From positions 1 through 14,323 of the forward strand of contig JAGHTR010000211.1 of assembly GCA_018065205.1 (NCBI GenBank): a stretch of 14,323 nucleotides of DNA, given 5' to 3'. A program made the translations under genes and the position numbers. A model generated the notes under the pieces. It was given only the letters and a program-made list of their open reading frames with translations. It was not told the DNA's origin and ran no database searches. Source of the stretch: Candidatus Colicola caccequi. Its GTDB lineage: Bacteria > Bacteroidota > Bacteroidia > Bacteroidales > Paludibacteraceae. Within the stretch, counting starts at the first letter, position 1. Each line of letters begins with the position of its first letter. Shown piece by piece: positions 6,883-14,323 of this stretch.

Positions 6883-8748
6883 ATGGATTTCTTACAATTA
6901 TTGCGGCGTTTTGTCCCGCCTTACAAGTGGCAACTTGTGTTGAACATCTTCTTCAACCTGCTTTCAACCATCTTGTCCCTGTTCTCCTTTGCTGCCATCA
7001 TTCCTGTGCTGCAAATCCTGTTCGGCATCGCTGCCCCCGATACTGAGTATGTGGCTATCACATCCTCAATGGGACTGAACGAGATGCTGGACGCTGCTAA
7101 AAACAACATCTTCTATTGGCTTCAATGCCAAATCGAAGTGAATGGCCCCGGTTGGGTATTGTTCCTGCTGGGCGTCTTCCTCGTTACTATGACCGGACTC
7201 AAATGCGCTTGCTCGTACTTCAGTTCTTTCTTCATGATTCCTATTCGATTAGGTGTGCTGCGCGACCTGCGTCAGAAACTATACAACAAGGTCGTTAGCC
7301 TGCCTATCGGCTTTTTTACCGAGGAACGCAAGGGCGATATCATGTCCCGCATGACCAACGATGTACTGGAAGTGGAAAACTCCATCATGGCGATGCTCGA
7401 AATGATATTTAAGGACCCCGTGATGATTATTATCTACCTCATCACCCTCTTTGTTATCTCGTGGCAACTCACCCTCTTTGTGCTAATCCTACTGCCTACC
7501 GCCGGTTGGTTCATCGGATGGGTTGGACGTAGCCTCAAACGCCGCTCTACTAAGGGACAAGAACAGACCGCTGACCTGCTGTCCCAAATTGAAGAAACAC
7601 TTGGTGGACTACGAATCGTCAAGGCTTTTAATGCCGAAGATAAACTCAAAGTTCGCTTCTCCAAACATAATAACATGACCCGCCGCACCTTCATGGGACT
7701 GGAGCGTAAGTACCAACTGGCTCACCCTATGTCCGAGTTCTTAGGTACTGCCCTCATCGCCGTGCTATTATGGTACGGAGGAGGACTAATCCTATCTAAT
7801 CACTCTACCATTGATGCCGCTACATTCATTTATTATCTCGTCATCTTCTATAGCATCATCAATCCCGCTAAGGACCTCAGTAAAGCTACTTACAGTATCC
7901 GCAAGGGTATGGCGTCCCTAGAACGTATAGATAAGATATTAGATACCAAGTCTAACATCGTTGAGAAAGAACTGCCACTGCCACTACATACATTCGAGGA
8001 TAAGATTGAGTATAAAAACGTCCATTTCTACTATCAGTCCGATCGACCTGTACTCAAACAAATCAACCTCACTATCCGTAAGGGACAAACGGTGGCATTG
8101 GTCGGACAGTCCGGCTCTGGCAAAACAACCATGGCTGACCTGCTGCCGCGTTTCTACGATGTCATCAAAGGTGCTATACAGATTGACGGCATAGACATTC
8201 GTAACGTGGCAATCCATGACCTGCGCTCACTAATGGGCAACGTCAACCAAGAGGCTATTCTCTTTAACGATACGTTCTTTAATAACATAACCTTCGGCGT
8301 AGATACTACCCAACCTGCCCCTAATGGCCAGACATGGGAAGAGGCTGTCATCGCTGCTGCACGGATTGCTAATGCACATGATTTTATTATGGCAACCCCC
8401 GAAGGATATCAAACATCCATTGGTGATCGTGGTTCGCGCCTATCCGGTGGACAACGACAACGTATTTCCATTGCTCGCGCCATCCTTAAGAATCCACCAA
8501 TTTTGATTTTGGATGAAGCAACATCGGCACTGGATACCGAGTCCGAGAAACTCGTTCAAGAAGCCCTTGAGAATCTCATGCGTGACCGCACCACCATCGT
8601 TGTTGCTCACCGACTCTCTACTATCCGCAATGCCGACCTCATCTGCGTCTTGCACGAAGGAGAGATAGTCGAGAGTGGCAAACACGATGAACTATTGGCA
8701 CTAAAAGGTTATTATCATAAACTAGTCCAAATGCAAAATGGCAAATAA
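6883..8748 (+). CDS. MsbA-like ABC exporter (fused permease and ATPase)
   Basis: A 621-residue half-transporter with an N-terminal six-helix type 1 exporter domain (about residues 15-340) and a C-terminal ATPase domain. The ATPase shows Walker A GQSGSGKTT (408-416), Q-loop NVNQEAILF, signature LSGGQRQR (520-527), Walker B LILDEATS with catalytic E545, the D-loop SALD and the switch histidine H576 in VVAHRLST; all are canonical, so a homodimer with two active sites is expected. A hydrophobic loop region (residues 50-90) between the first helices is longer than in E. coli MsbA. It lies two bases after lpxK, and msbA-lpxK is also a linked pair in enterobacteria, so lipid A or lipid flipping is the best guess for the substrate; a drug or peptide exporter cannot be excluded from sequence alone. 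It overlaps mutS by 11 bases. Confidence 0.9.
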   Translation: MDFLQLLRRFVPPYKWQLVLNIFFNLLSTILSLFSFAAIIPVLQILFGIAAPDTEYVAITSSMGLNEMLDAAKNNIFYWLQCQIEVNGPGWVLFLLGVFLVTMTGLKCACSYFSSFFMIPIRLGVLRDLRQKLYNKVVSLPIGFFTEERKGDIMSRMTNDVLEVENSIMAMLEMIFKDPVMIIIYLITLFVISWQLTLFVLILLPTAGWFIGWVGRSLKRRSTKGQEQTADLLSQIEETLGGLRIVKAFNAEDKLKVRFSKHNNMTRRTFMGLERKYQLAHPMSEFLGTALIAVLLWYGGGLILSNHSTIDAATFIYYLVIFYSIINPAKDLSKATYSIRKGMASLERIDKILDTKSNIVEKELPLPLHTFEDKIEYKNVHFYYQSDRPVLKQINLTIRKGQTVALVGQSGSGKTTMADLLPRFYDVIKGAIQIDGIDIRNVAIHDLRSLMGNVNQEAILFNDTFFNNITFGVDTTQPAPNGQTWEEAVIAAARIANAHDFIMATPEGYQTSIGDRGSRLSGGQRQRISIARAILKNPPILILDEATSALDTESEKLVQEALENLMRDRTTIVVAHRLSTIRNADLICVLHEGEIVESGKHDELLALKGYYHKLVQMQNGK

Positions 8749-11431
8749 GGAAGAAACACCGATGATGCAGCAGTTCCGCAACATCAAGGAGCAATACCCC
8801 GACGCAATGCTCTTGTTCCGCTGCGGAGACTTCTACGAAACATATTGTGAGGATGCCGTAAAGGCCTCTAAAATACTTAACATAACTCTTACCCACCGTT
8901 CTAATGGTGGCTCGTCCGCTGCATCTATTGATATGGCAGGATTCCCCTTCCACGCCTTGGATACGTACTTGCCTAAACTTGTTCGGGCAGGGTTGCGCGT
9001 CGCTATTTGCGACCAACTGGAGGACCCAAAACTGACCAAGAAACTGGTTAAACGCGGCGTAACTGAACTCGTTACTCCCGGTGTTAGCTATTCCGATACC
9101 ACCCTTCAGCAGAAAGAGAATAACTTCCTTGCTTGTGTGCACTTTGGCACAAAATCGCTAAACTCTAAACTCTCAACGCTCAACAACACCATAGGTATAG
9201 CCTTCCTGGATATATCAACGGGTGAGTTCCTCGTAGCCGAAGGTACATCCGATTATATTGATAAACTGCTGGTCAACTTTGCTCCCAAAGAAGTGCTCTA
9301 TATGCGGGGCAGGAAAGAACAACTGGAGGCTAACTTTGGTAATCGTTACTTTACCTTTGAATTGGACGATTGGATGATGACTGCCCAAGCAGCTGAAGAA
9401 CGGCTGCAAAAGCAATTCAACGTGGCAAACCTCAAGGGATTTGGCTTGCAAAACCTGCCAAACGCCATCATTGCTGCCGGAGCTATCCTGCATTACTTAG
9501 ATGCTACTCAGCACTTGCAAACAGGACATATTCAACACTTGGCACGTATCGAAGAAGACCGCTATGTATGGCTGGATCGATTCACTATCCGTAACCTTGA
9601 ACTGGTGAACGCCAACGCCGAAGATGCACATACCCTATATGATGTATTGGACCAAACCATTACACCTATGGGGGCACGTATGCTGCATCGTTGGATGGCA
9701 TTCCCTCTCAAAGATATACGACCTATCCGCAACCGCCAATCCGTCGTGGAGTTCTTCTTCCGCCACCCAGACCATCGCGAAACAATTCGAACCGAGATTG
9801 CTAAGGTGCAAGACATGGAACGTATCGTCTCTAAAATAGCAACGGGACGTATATCGCCACGTGAAATGGTGCAGTTAGGCAATGCTCTGCGGGCGATTGA
9901 ACCGATTAAACATATTTGCGAATCGGCCGACGATAATAGTTACTTGGCCCTGCTTGGTGACCAACTAACCCTCTGCTCCGAAATGCGCCATCGCATCGAA
10001 ACAACAATAACTCCCGATCCTCCTGCTGTAGCAGGAAGACCCAATATGATTGCTCGCGGAGTGTCACCCGAATTGGATGAACTGCGCGATATACAGACTA
10101 ACGGAAAAGATTACTTGCTCAAATTGCAACAACGTGAGATAGAACAAACCGGTATTTCTTCCCTCAAAATAGGCTACAATAACGTGTTTGGCTACTACCT
10201 CGAAGTCCGCAATACATACAAAGACCAAGTGCCTGCTTCTTGGATTCGCAAACAAACACTCGTCAATGCTGAACGATACATAACCGAGGAACTGAAATCA
10301 TATGAGGAGAAAATACTCTCTGCCGAGGAACAGATTCAGGTCTTGGAGAATCGTCTCTTTACTGAACTCATCTTGGCCCTAACCGAATATGTGCCTGCTA
10401 TGCAGGTGGACGCTAATGTGCTCGCTCAACTGGACTGCCTGCTATCCTTTGCAACCGTGGCCGCACAAAATAAATATGTATGCCCCGATGTAAACGATTC
10501 TCTCGTCATAGATATTCGTCAAGGACGGCATCCCGTCATTGAGCAACAACTGCCGCTGGGCGAAACATATGTGCCCAATGATGTGTATCTATCTAATAAT
10601 CTCACTCCCTCGCCTTCAGGAGAGGGTCGGGGAGAGGCTCCGCAGCAAGTGATCATCCTAACCGGACCTAATATGGCGGGTAAGTCGGCTCTGTTACGTC
10701 AAACAGCCCTCATTGTCTTAATGGCACAAATGGGTTCATTCGTGCCGGCTGAATCGGCTTCTATTGGTATAGTAGATAAGATATTTACTCGTGTCGGTGC
10801 TTCGGATAATATATCCTCCGGCGAATCTACCTTTATGGTGGAGATGAATGAGGCTGCTGCTATCCTAAATAACTTATCCGAACGCTCTTTAGTCCTCTTT
10901 GACGAATTAGGTCGTGGCACTTCCACCTACGACGGCATATCTATCGCGTGGGCTATCGTCGAGTATATCCACGAGTCACGATTCCACGCCAAGACACTCT
11001 TTGCTACCCATTATCACGAACTCAACGAAATGGAAAAGACCTTCCCTCGCATCCGCAACTACAATGTAGCCGTACGAGAACTTAATGGCAAGGTTATTTT
11101 CTTGCGAAAACTGGCTCGTGGCGGATCGGAACATAGTTTTGGTATTCACGTCGCTCAACTCGCCGGTATGCCAACCAGTATCGTCACCCGTGCAGAACAA
11201 ATCCTGCACGACTTAGAGCATAGCCAGGCTCCTGCGACTACGGCTATCGGTTCAGGTAAGGCTACCGTGTCTGCCCCCGAAGGATTACAATTGTCTTTCT
11301 TCCAACTTGACGACCCCGTCCTTGAACAAATACGCGATACCGTCGCCTCGCTCGATATCAACAACCTCACTCCTCTCGAGGCCCTCAACCGACTCTCGGA
11401 AATACGCTCGTTAGTAGGGTCTAAGTCATAA
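8738..11431 (+). CDS. mutS: DNA mismatch repair protein MutS
   Basis: An 897-residue MutS, which recognises mismatches and small loops and starts repair with MutL. The mismatch-binding Phe-x-Glu motif is in CGDFYET (F32, E34). The ATPase has Walker A GPNMAGKS (643-650), the loop DNISSGESTFMVEMNE, Walker B LVLFDELGRGTSTYDG (D722, E723) and the conserved ATHYHEL. The C-terminus ends with the dimerisation tail LTPLEALNRLSEIRSL. The protein is slightly long because of two repeat-derived inserts: residues about 137-150 (TKSLNSKLSTLNN) before the conserved IAFLDISTGEF, and residues 622-635 (LTPSPSGEGRGEAP), a translated palindromic element, directly before the Walker A strand. Both are in frame and in expected loops, so activity is probably retained. 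The start overlaps the ABC exporter gene by 11 bases. Confidence 0.96.
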   Translation: MANKEETPMMQQFRNIKEQYPDAMLLFRCGDFYETYCEDAVKASKILNITLTHRSNGGSSAASIDMAGFPFHALDTYLPKLVRAGLRVAICDQLEDPKLTKKLVKRGVTELVTPGVSYSDTTLQQKENNFLACVHFGTKSLNSKLSTLNNTIGIAFLDISTGEFLVAEGTSDYIDKLLVNFAPKEVLYMRGRKEQLEANFGNRYFTFELDDWMMTAQAAEERLQKQFNVANLKGFGLQNLPNAIIAAGAILHYLDATQHLQTGHIQHLARIEEDRYVWLDRFTIRNLELVNANAEDAHTLYDVLDQTITPMGARMLHRWMAFPLKDIRPIRNRQSVVEFFFRHPDHRETIRTEIAKVQDMERIVSKIATGRISPREMVQLGNALRAIEPIKHICESADDNSYLALLGDQLTLCSEMRHRIETTITPDPPAVAGRPNMIARGVSPELDELRDIQTNGKDYLLKLQQREIEQTGISSLKIGYNNVFGYYLEVRNTYKDQVPASWIRKQTLVNAERYITEELKSYEEKILSAEEQIQVLENRLFTELILALTEYVPAMQVDANVLAQLDCLLSFATVAAQNKYVCPDVNDSLVIDIRQGRHPVIEQQLPLGETYVPNDVYLSNNLTPSPSGEGRGEAPQQVIILTGPNMAGKSALLRQTALIVLMAQMGSFVPAESASIGIVDKIFTRVGASDNISSGESTFMVEMNEAAAILNNLSERSLVLFDELGRGTSTYDGISIAWAIVEYIHESRFHAKTLFATHYHELNEMEKTFPRIRNYNVAVRELNGKVIFLRKLARGGSEHSFGIHVAQLAGMPTSIVTRAEQILHDLEHSQAPATTAIGSGKATVSAPEGLQLSFFQLDDPVLEQIRDTVASLDINNLTPLEALNRLSEIRSLVGSKS
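9146..9190 (+). repeat. Low-complexity insert in mutS
   Basis: The stretch contains aactctaaactctcaacgctcaac, that is, short ctaaactct/ctcaacgct-like repeats, and encodes TKSLNSKLSTLNN between the conserved NFLACVHFG and IGIAFLDISTGEF. In the MutS family these two segments are normally only a few residues apart, so this looks like a repeat-derived in-frame insertion. Confidence 0.6.
10604..10639 (+). repeat. REP-like palindromic element inside mutS
   Basis: The core is an inverted repeat ccctcgcc / ggagaggg (7 of 8 pairs) around a ttca loop, followed by tcggggagaggct. It encodes SPSGEGRGEA, a peptide that I recall appearing in unrelated Bacteroidota proteins wherever this family of GC-rich palindromes lands in a gene. 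No second copy is seen in this window. It sits about nine residues before the Walker A glycine. Confidence 0.8.
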
Positions 11432-11503
11432 CATTCTCATAACATTCTCATAACATTGTCATAACATTGTCATAACATTATCGAAACATAATCGAAACAT
11501 ACA
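11427..11503 (+). repeat. Seven-unit 11-bp tandem array between mutS and the receptor gene
   Basis: The units are cataacattct twice, cataacattgt twice, cataacattat, cgaaacataat and cgaaacataca, each exactly 11 bases. The first unit contains the mutS stop codon and the array ends seven bases before the GTG start of the next gene, so it fills the whole spacer. Identity falls gradually from left to right, as in arrays that grow at one end. No consensus promoter is visible in it. Confidence 0.95.
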
Positions 11504-11509
11504 ACAATA

Positions 11510-13906
11510 GTGAAACGTCTTTTCTATATATTGATATGCTTATTGCTCACTTGCCCATTGTCGGCGCGAACAACTCGCGTTTACGGCTATGTGGTGGATG
11601 AACAGAATGTTGGTGTCGAGTTGGCTAACGTCGTAGTGGAAGGTACTACTAACGGCACAGCCACCAATCGCAACGGCTATTATTCGCTCCAAGTAGAGAT
11701 GAACGATACCGTCTTCTTATCCTATTCTATGATAGGTTATGTCACCTTGCGGCAACAACTATATACCGACCAAGATGTCTTCAATATCAATGTCGTCCTG
11801 CCGCAAGACGCTGAACTGCTACAAGAAGTGGAGGTACGAGGTATACAAAGACAAACCGATATGATGGACCATACATCCGCCGAAGTGGTACGACTGATGC
11901 CGGATGCCACGGGTGGCAGCATAGAATCACTACTGATTACCTTCGCCGGTGTAAGCCAAAATAACGAACTATCTACCCAATACAACGTGCGAGGCGGTTC
12001 ATTTGATGAAAACTCCGTCTATGTCAATGGCATCGAGGTGCATCGCCCCTTACTCATTCGATCCGGACAACAGGAAGGACTGTCCTTCGTTAATCCATAC
12101 ATGGTGGAACAAGTTAACTTCTCCGCCGGAGGTTTTAATGCTCAATTTGGTGATAAAATGTCCTCTGTACTCGATATACGCTATAAACGTCCTACTCACT
12201 TTGAATCCAACATATCTGTCTCTCTCCTTGGCGCAAACGTCTATGCAGGTTGGGGCGATTCAACACAATCATACATGCATGGTATTCGATATAAGACATC
12301 CAAGTATATGTTAGGAGCCTTGCCTACCAAGGGTAATTATCAGCCTAATTTCGTGGATTACCAAACCCAAATGACTTGGCGCTTACCGCATCATCGCGAT
12401 TGGGAAATAGCATTCCTGGGCAACGTGTCCTATAACGATTACTCCTTCCGCCCGGACTCTATGTCCGAAGGGTGGGGTGGCGAACAAGGCCTGCAGAAAA
12501 CAATATGGTATGAAGGACAGGAAAAAGACCATTTCCTTACCGCTTTTGCATCCCTATCGGCACAAGGTAAGGTCTCACCCGAAGTGACACTCGGATTTAA
12601 TCTTAATGGCTTCTATACCAATGAACAAGAAACGTATGACATTACTGCCGAGTACGTCTTAACCGATAATTCATCTACATCGTTAGGCACAGGTACTTCC
12701 CATGAACATGCGCGGAATAAACTGTCCGCAGGGGTCATCAATCTCGCTCATACCGGGGCATGGACCCATTATGCCAATACGCTGTCTTGGGGACTAAGCG
12801 GACAAGTGGAACTGATATCCGACCATATCTCCGAATGGGAATGGCGCGACTCGATGGGCTACTCAATGCCTAATACGTCCAAGTCCATGGACCTATATTA
12901 CACCCAGAAAGGAGAGACGTCCATGACCTCCGGACGAATAGAAGCCTATATACAAGATGCCTATCGATGGAATACCAACCAAGGTAATGTCACTCTTACT
13001 GCCGGAGCACGACTTAACTACTGGACCTATACCAACGAGGTGCTTGTCTCCCCACGTGCTTCTGTGGTTTGGCAGCCCGGATGGAAACGTGATTTTACTT
13101 TCCGTTTTGCTACCGGATTATATTACCAAGCGCCTTTCTATAAGGAATTGCGAGATACCGTCATCGATCATGGCGTAACACGCATCCGTCTGAACGATCA
13201 TCTTAAAGCGCAACGCTCGGTTCATGCCGTTCTTGGCTTTGATTACTACTTCCGGGCATGGGGTAGACCGTTTAAGTTTACCACCGAAGCGTATGCTAAA
13301 TACACAGATCGGATGATTAGTTACACAGTGGATAATGTGCGAGTTCGCTATTCCGGTAAGAATGATTCCAAAGGATATACACTTGGCTTGGACCTTAAAC
13401 TGTATGGTGAACTCGTACCGGGTGTGGATTCATGGATTAGTTTCTCATGTATGCGCAGTAGAATGCAAATGCTCAACGACCCCTATAATCGTGGTTGGTT
13501 CCCTTCTCCACAAGAACAACGTTGGTCGCTATCCATATTCTTCCAAGACTATATACCTAAATTGCCTCAGTATAAACTGCATCTGAAATTCGTCTTCTCC
13601 GATGGATTGCCCTTTGGCTATCCGCATAGCGAATCCATGCGTTATTTGTCGCACTTGCCTATCTACAAACGTATTGATATAGGGGCAAGTCGCACTTTCT
13701 CGGCTGCTACAGATAAGTTTATGCGCAAACCTTCTGCCCAACACGTGGCGGCGTGGTCTATATACTTTGAAGTATTTAACCTTGCTGATTGGAAAAATGT
13801 CAATTCCTACACATGGGTCTCTGCTGCCAATGGCGCTCAATGGGCTTCTCCAAACTTCCTAACCGGACGTATGTTTAACCTGCGTCTTTCTGTCGACTTG
13901 AAATAG
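11510..13906 (+). CDS. TonB-dependent outer-membrane receptor
   Basis: A 798-residue outer-membrane receptor that would import a ligand using energy passed by TonB-ExbBD. A Sec signal peptide (MKRLFYILICLLLTCPLSA) is followed by a carboxypeptidase-regulatory-like beta-sandwich at residues 22-100 (VYGYVVDEQNVGVELANVVVEGT, NGYYSL), the usual N-terminal extension of Bacteroidota receptors. The plug domain spans about 110-230, with YNVRGGSFDENSVYVNGIEV and GGFNAQFGDKMSSVLDI. The rest is a beta-barrel ending in the strand FNLRLSVDLK. The start codon is GTG; it is chosen because only this start gives the full signal peptide. No SusD-like partner follows, so this is not a classical polysaccharide utilisation pair and the substrate is unknown. 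The gene lies 78 bases after mutS behind the 11-bp array and is followed by the rRNA operon promoter. Confidence 0.92.
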   Translation: MKRLFYILICLLLTCPLSARTTRVYGYVVDEQNVGVELANVVVEGTTNGTATNRNGYYSLQVEMNDTVFLSYSMIGYVTLRQQLYTDQDVFNINVVLPQDAELLQEVEVRGIQRQTDMMDHTSAEVVRLMPDATGGSIESLLITFAGVSQNNELSTQYNVRGGSFDENSVYVNGIEVHRPLLIRSGQQEGLSFVNPYMVEQVNFSAGGFNAQFGDKMSSVLDIRYKRPTHFESNISVSLLGANVYAGWGDSTQSYMHGIRYKTSKYMLGALPTKGNYQPNFVDYQTQMTWRLPHHRDWEIAFLGNVSYNDYSFRPDSMSEGWGGEQGLQKTIWYEGQEKDHFLTAFASLSAQGKVSPEVTLGFNLNGFYTNEQETYDITAEYVLTDNSSTSLGTGTSHEHARNKLSAGVINLAHTGAWTHYANTLSWGLSGQVELISDHISEWEWRDSMGYSMPNTSKSMDLYYTQKGETSMTSGRIEAYIQDAYRWNTNQGNVTLTAGARLNYWTYTNEVLVSPRASVVWQPGWKRDFTFRFATGLYYQAPFYKELRDTVIDHGVTRIRLNDHLKAQRSVHAVLGFDYYFRAWGRPFKFTTEAYAKYTDRMISYTVDNVRVRYSGKNDSKGYTLGLDLKLYGELVPGVDSWISFSCMRSRMQMLNDPYNRGWFPSPQEQRWSLSIFFQDYIPKLPQYKLHLKFVFSDGLPFGYPHSESMRYLSHLPIYKRIDIGASRTFSAATDKFMRKPSAQHVAAWSIYFEVFNLADWKNVNSYTWVSAANGAQWASPNFLTGRMFNLRLSVDLK

Positions 13907-13929
13907 AAATTATGTCGACTATTAATAAT

Positions 13930-13970
13930 TTTATAAAGGAACGCGCGAGCGCGCACATGCGCATTATAAA
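13930..13970 (+). terminator. Possible terminator hairpin after the receptor gene
   Basis: A 7-bp outer stem tttataa / ttataaa (13930-13936 and 13964-13970) encloses a GC-rich palindromic stretch (gcgcg and gcgcgc). It lies 24 bases after the stop codon and would separate the receptor transcript from the rRNA operon. The T-run (13984-13990) is 13 bases further on, so this is a weak intrinsic terminator. Confidence 0.4.
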
Positions 13971-14009
13971 TAAGGTGTAACACTTTTTTTGCATTTTTTT
14001 GCTAAATTA

Positions 14010-14041
14010 TTTGGTCAGGTCAAAAAAAAGCAGTACCTTTG
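14010..14041 (+). promoter_or_regulatory. rRNA operon promoter (Bacteroides type)
   Basis: TTTG (14010-14013), 20 bases and TACCTTTG (14034-14041) match the -33/-7 consensus. Immediately upstream are two T-runs (13984-13990, 13994-14000) that could act as UP-element-like sequence. An A-run (14022-14029) lies in the spacer. It is about 245 bases before the 16S start and is the only consensus promoter seen in the leader. Confidence 0.88.
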
Positions 14042-14284
14042 CACTCGCTTTCGCGCTAAAAACGTGAAAAGTTCAAAAAAAGAGTGTTCTTTGAAGATCT
14101 GATCAACAAATGATGTAGTACAAGAGTACTTGAATTTTTGTTACGAAGCGCAAGCGGAGCAACAACTTCAAGTACAAGAATTGGGAAAATAATTACTGTT
14201 AGATTTTAATAGTAATGATTGTAACTAGTTCCCGTTAAAAAGTACAATAAATTGGTTATTCTGAGCTAAAGATTTAATTATTTT
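14042..14284 (+). other. 16S rRNA leader with boxA-like site and hairpins
   Basis: This transcribed leader contains tgttctttgaa (14085-14095), resembling the boxA antitermination element found in rRNA leaders. A 9-bp stem gtacttgaa / ttcaagtac (14126-14134 and 14167-14175) and an 8-bp stem attactgt / atagtaat (14192-14199 and 14209-14216, one G-U pair) follow. These may take part in antitermination or in folding before RNase III processing. No open reading frame of note is present. Confidence 0.7.
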
Positions 14285-14323
14285 ACAACGAAGAGTTTGA
14301 TCCTGGCTCAGGATGAACGCTAG
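14285..14323 (+). rRNA. rrs: 16S ribosomal RNA, first ~39 bases
   Basis: AGAGTTTGATCCTGGCTCAG, the universal 16S 5' sequence, begins at 14292 and is followed by ATGAACGCTAG, the form usual in Bacteroidota. The mature 5' end is placed by analogy with E. coli, seven bases before AGAGTTTG. The gene runs off the right edge. Confidence 0.97.

Noticed and set aside
11510..13906. SusC-type polysaccharide receptor
   Set aside because: No SusD-like gene follows and the protein is shorter than usual SusC proteins (about 1000 residues).
13935..13962. GC-rich palindromic cluster (gcgcg, tgcgc) as a possible attachment site or origin element
   Set aside because: It is short, single, has no flanking integrase or direct repeats, and fits better as part of a weak hairpin after the receptor gene.

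Overview
The window comes from a member of the Bacteroidota, most likely order Bacteroidales. Three things point there: the 16S rRNA start at the right edge (AGAGTTTGATCCTGG followed by ATGAACGCTAG), promoters of the Bacteroides type (TTTG, 20 bases, TAnnTTTG) instead of -35/-10 boxes, and the protein families present (a TamL-type Omp85 lipoprotein, a TonB-dependent receptor with a carboxypeptidase-regulatory-like N-terminal domain). No phage, transposase, plasmid or CRISPR signal is visible. This is a chromosomal housekeeping region.

Layout. Bases 2-722 hold the 3' end of an ECF sigma factor gene overlapping a small membrane protein gene, both on the + strand. A convergent intergenic region (723-912) with a bidirectional terminator separates them from a minus-strand TrmH/SpoU-type rRNA methyltransferase (913-1794). 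A compact divergent promoter region built on a perfect 16-bp palindrome (1839-1854) serves the methyltransferase leftward and a long + strand series rightward: TamL-like outer-membrane protein (1883-4048), SppA (4110-5870), LpxK (5870-6880), an MsbA-like ABC exporter (6883-8748), MutS (8738-11431) and a TonB-dependent receptor (11510-13906). Gaps are 61, -1, 2, -11 and 78 bases and no second consensus promoter is visible, so one transcript is plausible. Bases 13907-14284 carry the promoter and leader of an rRNA operon, whose 16S gene begins at about 14285 and runs off the window.

Together the + strand series is an envelope-biogenesis cluster (outer-membrane protein insertion or transport, membrane proteolysis, lipid A 4'-phosphorylation and probable lipid A export) with a DNA repair gene and an outer-membrane nutrient receptor attached. 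The lpxK-ABC exporter adjacency recalls the msbA-lpxK pair of enterobacteria.

The most unusual property is the load of short repeats, many lying in frame inside conserved genes: an 18-bp (three-hexamer) array in the sigma linker, a 33-bp duplication in the membrane protein, an 18-unit hexamer array and a second mosaic repeat in the methyltransferase, a four-unit array of the same hexamers just after tamL, a palindromic REP-like element inside mutS immediately before Walker A, a second low-complexity insert in mutS, and seven 11-bp repeats between mutS and the receptor gene. This suggests a genome tolerant of, or actively accumulating, frame-preserving repeats.
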